Assembly (NCBI RefSeq): GCF_003626535.1
Contig: NZ_RBAL01000031.1
Coordinates: 1 to 54,972 of the forward strand
Direction: 5' to 3'
Length of the DNA stretch: 54,972 nucleotides
Origin: Streptomyces hoynatensis
GTDB taxonomy: Bacteria; Actinomycetota; Actinomycetes; Streptomycetales; Streptomycetaceae
Part shown: positions 8,833-18,243 of the stretch, piece by piece
How the letters are laid out: each line of letters starts with the position of its first letter
Position numbering within the stretch: position 1 is the first letter of the stretch
Notes under the pieces: generated by a model
Seen by the model: only the letters and a program-made list of their open reading frames with translations
What the model was told of the DNA's origin: nothing
The model's database searches: none
Made by a program: the position numbers and the translations under genes

Positions 8833-11800
8833 TCACTCCGTTTGCGGAATCGCTGTCGGGGCGTCCCGGAGGCCGAGGCTGAAGTGACGTATCTGCTCGT
8901 CCGAGAGCACGCCCTGTACCAGCCAGACGTCGTCGAGCGCCCCCGGCCACGGCTCGCGCCACACACCGTCCGTCATCGAACGGCCGAGGTGCAGACTGCT
9001 TGTCGCCTGGAAGGGGAAGACGTTGTCTGCCCAGGAAGCACCTGCGCTGCAGGTCGAGTCTTCCGCGTCGAGACAGGTGACCTCTTCGAGTTCGCCGTCC
9101 ACGTACAGCCGGGCCCGGGCGGCGAATCCGTCGTGGACGAGCGCCAGATGATGCCACTCTCTGACGTCGTACAGCCGTTGATGTGCCACGTGCGTCACGT
9201 TCGCCTCCGGGGAGTCCTGGTCGGCGAGCGTCACCTCCCACCGTCCGAAGCCGTCCTGAGAGGCGTCGGGGATGAACCGGATCGCGAACGCACTCTCCTG
9301 CCGGCCCACGGCGCTGAGCACGGACGCGGGTTCCGAAGGCGGGGAGGCGGCCCGGACGAATCCCATGACGGTGAAGCTGGTCGAGGTGTCGACCGGAACC
9401 GACGGGGTGTAGGCGTAGCCCCCGCCACCGTCCACGTAGAGAGAGGCCTCGTCGACGAACCCGGGACTCGCTCCGGCACCGCCCCACAGGAACAGGTCGT
9501 TGCCACGCGAGGTCGCGTCCGGCATGGAGGGGACGTCCTCGCTGTCCACCGTGTCCAGCTGCCAGCGGGCCTGGACACGCGGTGCCTGGTGGTAGATCTG
9601 CTGCACTTCGTAGTCGGTGAGTATGCGGTCGAAGAGCCGGACGTCATCGATCGTGCCGGGAAAGAACGCGCCGAGTGCGCCGTTGTAGCGCCCGGCGCCG
9701 ATCTGCACGGGGCCGGTGGCATTGAAGGGAGTGTCGAGCGCGGCTGTGCCCGCCTTTTCGCCGTTCACGTACAGCGTCAGCGAGTCCTGGTAGGCGTCGT
9801 GGACGCCGACAAGATGTGTCCACACCCCGGCCTGGGCCGATTCCCCTTCCGGCTGCATGGCCCGCACCGGAGAAGCGTCGGGCGAATCGTCGCTGTACTG
9901 GTCGAAGGCCCAACGGTCGTTCGCGGCCGAGTAGTACAGCTCAAGACCCGGCGCATAGGTGCCGGTCTGAGTGGCAACGACCGCCGCGCTCCCCGGTTTG
10001 CTGTCCAGCTTCACCCATGCGGAGATCGCGAAATTCCTTCCCGTGTTGACCAGGGCGGTGCCGGTATCGGCGTAGCCGTCGGTGCCGTTCAGCCGAAGTG
10101 CTCGAGCACGGACGCCCTCGTCGCCCGCCTCCGCGCCCCCGTGGAATGTCGCCGGCAGGACGTCGGAGGAGGCGGAGACGCGCTGTCCGGACTGTTCGTC
10201 AAGGGGAAACAGTGCCACGGCCGGACGGCCGCTGTCATGCAGCCTTTCCTTGTTGTAGAGCTTGGCGACGTGCGTTGCCTCCGAGGCCATGTGGAGGTCG
10301 AAGATCTGCACCTCGTCGATGGCCCCAGGGAAGAACGAACGATTCTGGTCGCCGGAGCGCCCGGCACCGATCTGCACGGGGCCGCGTGCGTTCCACGCGT
10401 TGCTGTAGGCGGCCGTGCCCGCGAGCTGCCCGTCCACGAAAAGGCGCAGCAGCCCGCCGCCCGGGTCGTAGGACCCCACGAGGTGGGTCCACCGGCCGGC
10501 CACCACCTCGACGCCCGAGGCGAGCACCCTCGCGGTGCTGTTGTCTCCGTCCTGATCGGAACGGTATTGGTTGAACGCCCAGCTGTCCTGTGCGGCGGAA
10601 TAGTACAGTTCGAAGCCGGGGCGGAAAGTGCCCGTCTGTGTGGCGATGACCGCAGCGCTGTCCGGCTTCTCGTCCAGCTTCACCCAAGCAGAGACGGAGA
10701 AGGCGCTGTTGGTGCCGATCACCGGCCCGTCGGTCGACAGGTATCCCGATGTTCCGTCAAAGTGTGCCGCGGTTCCCACCGCGCCCTCCACTCCGAGGGT
10801 GGTGCCCCCGTGCACGGTGGCCCAGCGCGCCTGGGTGGCCGGCTCCGCGGCCGTGGCTCCGGCGGCTTCGTCCATCTGCCAGCTTCCCCGCGGAGAAGCA
10901 CCGGCCGTGACGCGAAACTGGTAGGTGGTCGTCTCCGACACGTGGCCCGCGCCGTCCACCGCTTGGGCAGTGATGAAGTGCAGCCCCGGTTTGGGCGGGA
11001 CCAGATTCACCACCTGCGGTGCACCCTGAGTGGTCGCGACCTCGCTCTCCGGCGGATCCGCGTCCAACGCGTACCGGTACCGGCTCACGTCGTCGTCAGC
11101 GGCGGTCAAAGTGAACGCGCCATAGTGCCCGGTGCCTTGATACCAGGCATCCAGCGGATCAGAGGGGTCCGACGCCGGGTAATGGGCTGAAGAGACGTCT
11201 GGGCCCGCAGGCACCGATACGTCGTGCACGAAATGGCACGTGTAGTTTCCCGTTCCGGTGGAAGACCATCGACTGTACGAGCTCCCGTCGTATGCGCGTA
11301 CAGCCCATTCGATATCGGTGTCCCCAGGCAGGTCGTCGGGCAGATCCACGCCGAACTGCGCCCCGGACTCTCTTGCAGTGGTCAGCCCGGACTCCCAGCG
11401 GACGACATCGCCCCGTCCGTCTCCGGCGTCCCAGCGAGCCGCGAATTCCACTGCGACAGAGTCACCGTCGGGGTCCGTGACATTGTTCGCGAAGATCCGG
11501 CCGAGCCTGCGCACCCTGGCGGCGTTGTCCGAGGTCTTGCAGACCCCCCCGTATTCCATCACCAGCTGAGCCGGCCTGACCTGATCGGGCACACGGTTGT
11601 ACCTCACCCGCAGGTGCGCCTGGTCGGAAAAGCGCTTCCACGACAGCGGGTCGCTTTCGTCGCCCGCCTTCAGCCCGAAGGTCAGGGTCGATCGGCCGCT
11701 GTCAGCCGCGGCCTGAACCGCGGCGCTCACGTCGAACTCGGCGTCCGCCTGGGCGCACCCCTCGTACCCGTAGGCGAATGACTCGGTCGCCAGACGCTGC

Positions 11801-13089
11801 ACCCAAAAGCTGCTGTTGTCCTGACTGTTCCAGGTCGTGCCGGCCCCTATGTCGCCCGTGCGCCACAGTTCGACGTCCTGCGGCTCGCAGGACGTCGAAT
11901 GCACGTTTCGGACCGAGAACTCAGCCGAGAGGATGCGCGTGCCCGCAAACCTGTCCGTAGGCAATCGGTACATCAGGCGCTTCAAGTCCTGCGGCTTGCA
12001 TCCCGCCCATCCGCAGTAGCCCATCCCGGCATTCGAATCGCCGTTGAACTTCCACTGCGGGGAGTCCGCCCAGTACCGAGAGACCATCGTCCAGGCCGCC
12101 GAGCGCGGAGTGTGCCACTGGGGGTCGATGTAAACGGGATAAACGGTGTCCTCGCCAAGCAGGACTTCCTCGTCCGGCGTGAGGGTCAAGGTGTCCTGCT
12201 CGACGTTCACCTGGGCGCCGACCCGCGCCAGATTCCCCGATTCGCCCGCCCCGGGCTCCCCCACCGGTGCATCGTCCTCGGCTTCGGCACGCGCCGCACC
12301 ATCCGTGCTCCCGCCACTCGAGTCCCACATCAAGGGCACTGGGGCCTCGAAGACAGCGGAATCGGCGTTGGCGTCCAGCGCCTCTATGCCGCCGTCCTCG
12401 GTGACCTCGGTCTCCACCCCGGCGGTGTCAAGACCCAGATGCAGCTGCGTCAGCGCGGGGTTGGCAGCGGCCTCGGCCGAGTTCACCACGATCAACTGAC
12501 TGAAACCGTCAGGCTGGGCCTCAAGCCTCAGGTCCACATCAGGCAAGATGTCGTGATAGATGGCCACGTTACCGACCAATTCCGGCTCGGGAAGCGTTCC
12601 CGGCCATTCGAGCGCAAGCTGTCGGCCGCTGCGCTCCAACTCCACCAACGCCCCGTCGCCACCCCCGGAAAACGTCAGCTGAGCCGCGGCGGCCCGCGGC
12701 GCGATCGTTCCGTCGTCCCGCACCTGCAGGTCGGTGTCCACCGCCTGCCACTCGCCATCCACCCGCGCCCAGACCGGTCGCAGATACTCGTAAGCCTCGA
12801 GCTCACCCTCTGGTGTGGCGAACACCTCGCCCGCTTCGCTGCGCAGCGATTCGACCTCGACGTTCTCCCCCGTGTCCCGCGCCTCGGCCAGGGCAATGGC
12901 TTCGGCGGTCTCCGGACGAGCCTGCGGATCGTACTGCTGAGCGCCCGGGTCCGCCGACTGCACGTACGCCGACTCCGCCGCCCCTGCAGCCGAAGCCGAC
13001 ACCAGCCCGGGCACTAGCCCCGCGGCCACCGCAGCCGACACGCCCAGCGCCGCCACTCGCCCCCAGCTGCCCCGGCGCCCCTGACGCAT
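8833..13089 (-). CDS. Large secreted LamG-domain protein partnering the RHS toxin
   Basis: About 1418 residues from the ATG at 13087-13089, preceded at seven bases by GGAGG; an in-frame upstream ATG at 13152 lacks such a site. The N-terminus MRQGRRGSWGRVAALGVSAA is a signal peptide with likely cleavage after SAAGAAE. Around residues 350-480 is a DNRLRE-like beta domain (ILSAEFSVRN, later LTFGLKAGD). Near 560-700 are fibronectin-like strands. Three LamG/concanavalin-type domains occupy the last ~700 residues; the first two are close duplicates (FSVSAWVKLDEKP / FAISAWVKLDSKP, and GPVQIGAGR in both). It is 128 bases upstream of the RHS gene on the same strand. This pairing recurs in actinomycetes; a role in surface display, glycan binding or delivery of the RHS protein is inference. 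Confidence 0.85.
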   Translation of the reverse strand: MRQGRRGSWGRVAALGVSAAVAAGLVPGLVSASAAGAAESAYVQSADPGAQQYDPQARPETAEAIALAEARDTGENVEVESLRSEAGEVFATPEGELEAYEYLRPVWARVDGEWQAVDTDLQVRDDGTIAPRAAAAQLTFSGGGDGALVELERSGRQLALEWPGTLPEPELVGNVAIYHDILPDVDLRLEAQPDGFSQLIVVNSAEAAANPALTQLHLGLDTAGVETEVTEDGGIEALDANADSAVFEAPVPLMWDSSGGSTDGAARAEAEDDAPVGEPGAGESGNLARVGAQVNVEQDTLTLTPDEEVLLGEDTVYPVYIDPQWHTPRSAAWTMVSRYWADSPQWKFNGDSNAGMGYCGWAGCKPQDLKRLMYRLPTDRFAGTRILSAEFSVRNVHSTSCEPQDVELWRTGDIGAGTTWNSQDNSSFWVQRLATESFAYGYEGCAQADAEFDVSAAVQAAADSGRSTLTFGLKAGDESDPLSWKRFSDQAHLRVRYNRVPDQVRPAQLVMEYGGVCKTSDNAARVRRLGRIFANNVTDPDGDSVAVEFAARWDAGDGRGDVVRWESGLTTARESGAQFGVDLPDDLPGDTDIEWAVRAYDGSSYSRWSSTGTGNYTCHFVHDVSVPAGPDVSSAHYPASDPSDPLDAWYQGTGHYGAFTLTAADDDVSRYRYALDADPPESEVATTQGAPQVVNLVPPKPGLHFITAQAVDGAGHVSETTTYQFRVTAGASPRGSWQMDEAAGATAAEPATQARWATVHGGTTLGVEGAVGTAAHFDGTSGYLSTDGPVIGTNSAFSVSAWVKLDEKPDSAAVIATQTGTFRPGFELYYSAAQDSWAFNQYRSDQDGDNSTARVLASGVEVVAGRWTHLVGSYDPGGGLLRLFVDGQLAGTAAYSNAWNARGPVQIGAGRSGDQNRSFFPGAIDEVQIFDLHMASEATHVAKLYNKERLHDSGRPAVALFPLDEQSGQRVSASSDVLPATFHGGAEAGDEGVRARALRLNGTDGYADTGTALVNTGRNFAISAWVKLDSKPGSAAVVATQTGTYAPGLELYYSAANDRWAFDQYSDDSPDASPVRAMQPEGESAQAGVWTHLVGVHDAYQDSLTLYVNGEKAGTAALDTPFNATGPVQIGAGRYNGALGAFFPGTIDDVRLFDRILTDYEVQQIYHQAPRVQARWQLDTVDSEDVPSMPDATSRGNDLFLWGGAGASPGFVDEASLYVDGGGGYAYTPSVPVDTSTSFTVMGFVRAASPPSEPASVLSAVGRQESAFAIRFIPDASQDGFGRWEVTLADQDSPEANVTHVAHQRLYDVREWHHLALVHDGFAARARLYVDGELEEVTCLDAEDSTCSAGASWADNVFPFQATSSLHLGRSMTDGVWREPWPGALDDVWLVQGVLSDEQIRHFSLGLRDAPTAIPQTE

Positions 13090-13692
13090 TCCCCACCCTC
13101 CGTCACCACTCGCATACGAAGAAAACGCGAAGATGACCTTAGGTGTGCACACGCGAAAACCACAGACGAACGAATGCGGACAAGAAGGGAGTCACATCCT
13201 GAACACACGGCAAATACAAGCGTGATCCTTGTCATGTTTACGCCGAGAAGTGGCGCACATTCGGGGGCAAACGGAATATTCTGATAAGCCATTTCTCCAA
13301 GGAGAGACGGTCAGGGCCGTTCACGCGCCCGCACCCCAGCTGACGCCCCACGTGAGGTCACGCGCCGCCAGGCAGTTCGCGTTCAACCTCCGCCCGGCCG
13401 CCTGTCGCCGAATACCCTCCGCGGCGGCGATCCGGCGCGCCACCCGAGGCACGTGCACGACACCCGTGCCACGAGCCCGCCACCGCGCATCGTGTGATCC
13501 ATCCCACATTCGGGCGCGAGAATCGAGCAGCAAACTCGATCAAACGGGGTCGAAGCACCGACGCGAGATCGCTTCACCTTCCATCACATCGTTCACTTCG
13601 TGGCATCGTGTCGCGGTCACATGACGAAGAAGCGGCGCACACAGTGACGATGGCGTGAGCGCCGATGCAAAGGGGGCCAGAGGGGGGCCGCG
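13090..13692. other. Divergent intergenic region with no gene seen
   Basis: About 600 bases between the starts of the LamG gene (minus) and the glycosyltransferase (plus). It must hold both promoters, but I could not assign convincing -35/-10 pairs. It is less GC-rich than its surroundings on the LamG side (13130-13300). No gene or RNA is recognised. Confidence 0.4.
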
Positions 13693-15689
13693 GTGAAGAT
13701 CGACTTTCTGCTGAACAACGCGTACGGGATCGGCGGCACCATCCGGGCCGTTGCCAACCTGTCGGGTGCGCTGGCCGCCCGGCATCACGTGCGGGTCGTC
13801 AGCCTCTACCGCCACCGGGACGTCACGAGCTTCGCCTTCGACCCGCGGGTCTCCCTGACGACCCTCATCGACCAGCGCGAAGGCGCGCCCGACCTCGCGC
13901 TGCCGGCGGCCGAGCAGCCGAGCAGCCGAGCGAGGTGATGCCGCACTGGTACGAGGGCGTCTCCCGGCTCAGCGACGAGCGCATGGCCGCGCACCTGGCC
14001 GAGACCGACGCCGACGTGGTGATCTCCACCCGGCCCGTCCTGCACACCTATCTCGGCCGCTACGGCACCGGGCGTTACCTGCGGGTCGGCCAGGAACACT
14101 CCACCCTCAGCACCCGCACCGAGGCGTCAAGAGATCTGCGGCTGGCGGCGGTGCCGTTGCTGGACGCCTTCTGCCCGGTGGCCGAGGCGGACACCCTTGC
14201 CTACCGCGCGGCCCTGCCGCGGGTCCGCACCCGCATCGTCCACATCGTCAACTCCTGCCCACGCCCGGCGGTTTCGCCTTCCACCGGGGACAGCAGGCTG
14301 ATCGTGGCGGCCGGCCGGCTGGTGGAGCCCAAGGGCTACGACCGGCTCCTGGACGCCTTCGCGCAGGTCGCCGACGAGTTCCCCGACTGGCAGCTGCGCA
14401 TCTACGGCCGCGGACCGGCGCGCGGGGCGCTGCGTGAGCAGATCGACCGCCTGGGCCTGAACGACCGCGCCCGCCTGATGGGGGCCGTCTCCCCCATCGA
14501 GACCGAATGGGCCAAGGGCGCCCTCGCGGCCGTCACCTCCTCCTGGGAGTCCTTCGGCCTGACCCTCGTCGAGGCCATGGCCTGCGGCGTCCCGGTCCTG
14601 TCCACCGACTGCCCCGTCGGCCCCCGCGAGATCATCACCCACGGCCACGACGGCCTGCTGGTGCCCGTGGACACCACCGCCGTCGCCGAGGGCCTGCGCA
14701 CGCTCCTCAAGGACGACGAGCTGCGCGCGCGGATGGCCGCCAACGCCCCGGCCACCGCCGCCCGCTACGAACCCGACGTCGTGGCCCGCGCGTACGAGGC
14801 CCTGTTCGCGACGCTGCGCCCGCACGGCAAAGGCGCGCTCACCGGCAGACTCCGCGGCCTCGTGCGCCCCCGCTCCGCCAAGGAACCGGCCGCCCCCGCG
14901 CGGGCGGAGAGCGAAGCGGGCCCCGTCGCCGACTGCGCCGCCACCGGCGACGGCGGCTTCCACGTCGCGGTGCGAGGACAGTCCGGCGGGGAACTCGTCC
15001 TGCGGCTGCGGAAGTCGCCCGACCGCCGCGCGATCCGCCTCCCCCTCGGCCAGGACGGCCAGGTCACCGTCCACCGCGCCGCACAGCAGCTGGACGAGGG
15101 CCGCTGGGACGCCTTCCTCGCCACGGACCACTCCCTCCGGCCCCTGCGCCTCGCCGCCGGCATCGTCCAGCAGGCCGCACTCGTCAACCGGCCGCCCACC
15201 GTGGACGCACTCGGCGTCCACGCCTGGATCCCCTATCCCACCAAGGACGGCAACCTCAGCATCCGCGCCTGGCACCGCCCCGCGCACGCCGAGGTCACCG
15301 CCCTCACCAGCGGCCCGCAGACAACGCTCGTGACCGCCGCGGTGCTCGCCCCCGAGACCATCGAGACGGTGCGCGCCACCTGCCGGACCGAGGACGACCA
15401 GGAGTTCCCCCTCGCCCTCGAGGCGCTGGAGCGCGGGCGAGTCCGCCTGACCCTCCCGCACGCCGAGGCAGCCGCACGGCACGTGGCACCCGGCCTGACC
15501 TGGCGCGTTCTCCTGCACACCGCCGACGGCCGGACGCTGCCCGTCGGCCGCATCGGCGGCGACATCCCGGACCGCAAGGGAATCGACGTCCACCCCGCCG
15601 GCACGCACGGCACCCTCCTGGTCCGCCCCCGCTACACCGCAGCGAACGACCTCGTCCTCACCACCAAGCCCGCCGCCCAGAACGACTGA
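13693..15689 (+). pseudogene. GT4 glycosyltransferase with frame broken by an 8-bp tandem duplication
   Basis: The N-terminus reads from a GTG at 13693 (MKIDFLLNNAYGIGGTIRAV, a GT-B donor loop start) to base ~13920, then stops at 13936-13938. The rest of the enzyme continues in another frame to 15689: PKGYDRLLDAFAQV, then ESFGLTLVEAMACG, the E-x7-E signature of family GT4. The break falls at GAGCAGCC repeated twice in tandem (13912-13927). Removing one copy restores LPAAEQPSEVMPHW as one continuous protein of about 663 residues. The last ~280 residues after the catalytic domain are a beta-rich domain I cannot name. Such enzymes usually transfer sugars from nucleotide donors to cell-surface polymers. 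It may be a recent mutation, a phase-variable switch or a sequencing error. Confidence 0.8.
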
Positions 15690-15693
15690 CCGC

Positions 15694-15713
15694 CCCCGGC
15701 CACACGGCCGGGG
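15694..15713 (+). terminator. Hairpin after the glycosyltransferase
   Basis: CCCCGGCC-ACAC-GGCCGGGG forms a perfect 8-bp GC stem with a 4-base loop, five bases after the stop. No T-run follows. Confidence 0.5.
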
Positions 15714-15872
15714 CCGCCCCCGCGAGGGGTGGCGGCAGGACGAGCGGGCCGATCGAGGCGGCCTCCGCCGCACGGTGCGCCCTCAGGCGGTTCGGCGCAT
15801 GCAGCTCCCGCCCCGATTTCGTTGGCAGCGCAATCGATTCCGCGTGCGGTGCCGCAGTCGTAGCGTGGCCGC

Positions 15873-16670
15873 ATGGACGCACCGCTCACGGGCACGGCCG
15901 CCGGCGTGCCGTTCACCGCGCTGCCGCCGGCCGACGGCGGCGCCGCGCCGCTGATCGTCACCTGGCACATGCTCGACGCGCCCAGGTCGGACGCCGCGTT
16001 CGCCGCCGCGCTGCCGATGCACGGCCTGCCCGCCTGGCGCGTGCACCTCGGCATGCCGATGTGCGGGGCGCGCATGGTCGACGGCAGCATGGACGCCGGC
16101 CTCGAACTGCTCCGCAGGGACGTCCTGATGTCCGCGCTGTACCCCTTCGTCCGGCAGGCGGCGGAGGAGTTCCCGGCCGCGCTGGCCTCTCTCCGGGCGC
16201 AATTGCCGGTCGGCGACGGCCCGATCGGCGTGCTCGGCGGCTCGCTTGGCGGGGCCGTCACGCTGCGGATCCTCGCCGACACCGACGTTCCGGTCCTCGC
16301 CGGCGCCGTGGTGAACGCCGCCATCCGGGTGCGGTCCGTCGTCGCCCTGTTCCCCGGCGACTACCCGTATGACGCCGAGTCCGGAAGGGCCGCCGACGAA
16401 CTGGACTTCGTCGCCAGGGCGGGCGCCCTCGCCGGGCGCGCGCCGCTGCTGGTGGTCAGCGGCGAGCAGGACCACGCGGCGCTGCGTGACGACGCGCGCG
16501 ACCTCGTCAACGCCGTGGGCCAGGGGGCCGAACTCCAGTCGATCCCGCACCTGGCCCACCCGCTCGCCGAGGAGCCCGGCATCGCACCCGCGCCGCAACT
16601 GCCGCAGGCCCGCGCGGTGGACGCCGCCCTGACCGCGTGGTTCCGCCACCGCCTCGTGGACGCGGCCTGA
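15873..16670 (+). CDS. Alpha/beta hydrolase (prolyl-oligopeptidase/dienelactone hydrolase-like)
   Basis: 265 residues with a complete-looking triad: nucleophile elbow GVLGGSLGGAV (about residue 125), Asp in LVVSGEQDHAAL (about 195) and His in SIPHLAHPLAEE. No signal peptide, so cytoplasmic; the substrate cannot be told from sequence. The ATG lacks an upstream GGAGG. A TAGCGT at 15861-15866 with TTCCGC 17 bases upstream would place transcription start at or next to the ATG, so the mRNA may be leaderless. It stands alone between the broken glycosyltransferase and the MFS fragment. Confidence 0.75.
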   Translation: MDAPLTGTAAGVPFTALPPADGGAAPLIVTWHMLDAPRSDAAFAAALPMHGLPAWRVHLGMPMCGARMVDGSMDAGLELLRRDVLMSALYPFVRQAAEEFPAALASLRAQLPVGDGPIGVLGGSLGGAVTLRILADTDVPVLAGAVVNAAIRVRSVVALFPGDYPYDAESGRAADELDFVARAGALAGRAPLLVVSGEQDHAALRDDARDLVNAVGQGAELQSIPHLAHPLAEEPGIAPAPQLPQARAVDAALTAWFRHRLVDAA

Positions 16671-16750
16671 CCACACGCCTCGCGGACGCGGCCCGACCGC
16701 ACGCCTCGCGCCTGCGGACAGCCGAACGGACACCCCGAGGGGCCCACCCC

Positions 16751-17375
16751 TCAGCCGAGCGCTTCCGCGTCGGGCACGTCGCCGGCGGCATCCGGAGTCA
16801 CCGCGCCGGAAGCCGCCGGTGCCGGGGTCCTCGCACGACCCGCCTCGATGGGCCCCGGGTCGCGGCGGCGGTACCCGTGGACTGCCACGAGTACCGCAGC
16901 GGCGAGGGTCGCCGCACCCGCCGCCACGCCGGAATGGTGCAGCCCGCGGACGAACCCCTCGGCGTATCCGGGGGCTGCGGCGTCCGTGCCCGCGTGGTGC
17001 GCGATGACCAGGCCGAGGACAGCCACTCCCATGGACGTCCCCAGTTGCCGGGTGGTGCTGATGCAGGCCGAGGCGAGGCCGGAGCGCTGGACCGGGAGCG
17101 CGGCCACGCCCGCCAGTTGGGTCGGCCCGATGGAAGCGCCCATGCCGGCGCCCAGCGCCATCGACAGCGCCGCGAAGACGGCGAAGCCGCTGTCCGTGCC
17201 GAGCAGCACGAGGCCGAGGAGTGCGGCGCCGGAGACCGCGTAGCCGGCCGTCATCACCCGCTCCGTGCCGTAGCGGACGCACAGCCGGGTGGCCCGGGGC
17301 GCCACCAGCCAGATCGCGACCGTCAGCGGCAGGAAGCGCAAGCCCGTCGCCAGCGCCAGCTGATGCAGGGCACGG
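16751..17375 (-). pseudogene. 3' half of an MFS drug exporter
   Basis: Roughly 205 residues matching the second half of a DHA2-type major facilitator: TGLRFLPLTVAIWLVAPRAT, then helices such as ALSMALGAGMGASIGPTQLA and STTRQLGTSMGVAVLGLVIA, ending DAGDVPDAEALG. Upstream of about 17375 the frame stays open, but the sequence is the antisense of the MerR fragment, so the first ~300 residues of the transporter, including its start, are gone. It cannot make a functional pump. Its missing 5' end and that of the divergent MerR fragment meet at the same point. Confidence 0.75.
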
Positions 17376-17377
17376 CG

Positions 17378-17614
17378 ATGATGAGCCTGCCGGAGATCGC
17401 GGCCCTGATCGCGGGCGACCGCGACGACGAGGACTGGCGCGCCGCGGTCGCAGGCTGCCTCGCCGCCTGCGAGGAGCAGCTCGCCCGCCTCGCGCAGGCC
17501 CGCGGCTACCTCAACCACCTGCTCACCTGCCCGAGCGCCCACCCCGTCGACACGTGCCCGTACCTGGCGGAAGAGATCGACGACTGGCTGGAGGAACGCC
17601 GAACGGGAGGGTGA
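17378..17614 (+). pseudogene. C-terminal fragment of a MerR-family regulator
   Basis: The 78 residues from MMSLPEIAALIAGD to EERRTGG match the tail of MerR-type regulators: the effector-proximal coiled coil, then LNHLLTCPSAHP and DTCPYLAEEI with the paired cysteines. The winged-helix DNA-binding part is absent. It is immediately adjacent and divergent to the truncated MFS gene, as expected for a regulator/pump pair whose promoter region and both 5' halves were lost in one deletion. An ATG at the junction might allow a short peptide, but a working regulator is not possible. Confidence 0.7.
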
Positions 17615-17855
17615 CGAGGAGGCCGGCACGCGCACGCACGTGGCAGCTTCCGCGCCCCCCGGCCACGACGTCCCCGTCGAGGACCTCACCCGCCTCGAGG
17701 ACCTCACCCGCCTCGTGGGCCACGCCGCCACGGCCACAAGGCCGTCACCATCGCCGGGCCACGACGGCCACGACGGCCACGAAGCAGACCGCATCCTTTC
17801 GCACCCGACCCGCTGCGCGGCCGAAAGCCATCCGCGGGCGGTAGCCACTCAGTTG
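17615..17855. other. Intergenic stretch with short tandem repeats, no gene seen
   Basis: Contains two tandem copies of GAGGACCTCACCCGCCTC (about 17680-17715) and repeats of GGCCACGAC near 17760-17785. No convincing coding frame. Confidence 0.35.
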
Positions 17856-17930
17856 GTCACGCAAGGGGCCCCCTTCCGTTCGGGAGGGGGCCTGCAACCT
17901 GTGGAGTTACGAAGAATTGAACTCCTGACC
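17856..17930 (-). repeat. Degenerate 3' copy of tRNA-Ala plus its terminator (att-site remnant)
   Basis: Bases 17902-17930 match 26 of 29 bases of the 3' end of the tRNA-Ala at 25440-25512, including an identical run GAATTGAACTCCTGACC (T-arm). Similarity continues past the tRNA end through ACCTG and a terminator-like hairpin (17867-17892, one mismatch) to GTCACGCA at 17856-17863. Beyond GACC (17930), where the anticodon arm should start, similarity stops. A tRNA 3' fragment in direct orientation 7.5 kb from an intact tRNA is the usual footprint of tRNA-targeted integration. Confidence 0.7.
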
Positions 17931-18243
17931 GCCGCATCGGGGCGGCATCGGGGCCCGCCCCGGTGTGCAGGCCCCGGCGCATCGGCCTTGCCACCGCGGC
18001 CGCCCCGGGCTTTCCTGGGTGTGAGTGGGGTTGCCAGCGGACGGAGAAACGCGAGACCGCTGACACGCTGAGCTGCCCTCCGCACGGGAGAGCCGCGATG
18101 CCACAGGCCGCACTCACCGGCCGGAGCAGCGCCGGCCATCGAGGGCCGGCGCCCGACAAAGGTGAACCGCCAGGGGGACGCAGGAATAAGCCAGGCTTCC
18201 GCGCCCTGGGACGAAGAACTCAACAAGAACCGAACGGAGGGGT

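Noticed and set aside
16751..17848. A full 365-codon MFS gene on the minus strand
   Set aside because: Only the last ~205 codons look like a transporter; the rest is the antisense of the MerR fragment and downstream DNA.
17615..18071. Open plus-strand frames covering the tRNA remnant and its left flank
   Set aside because: They run through the tRNA 3' copy and tandem repeats and have no recognisable sequence.
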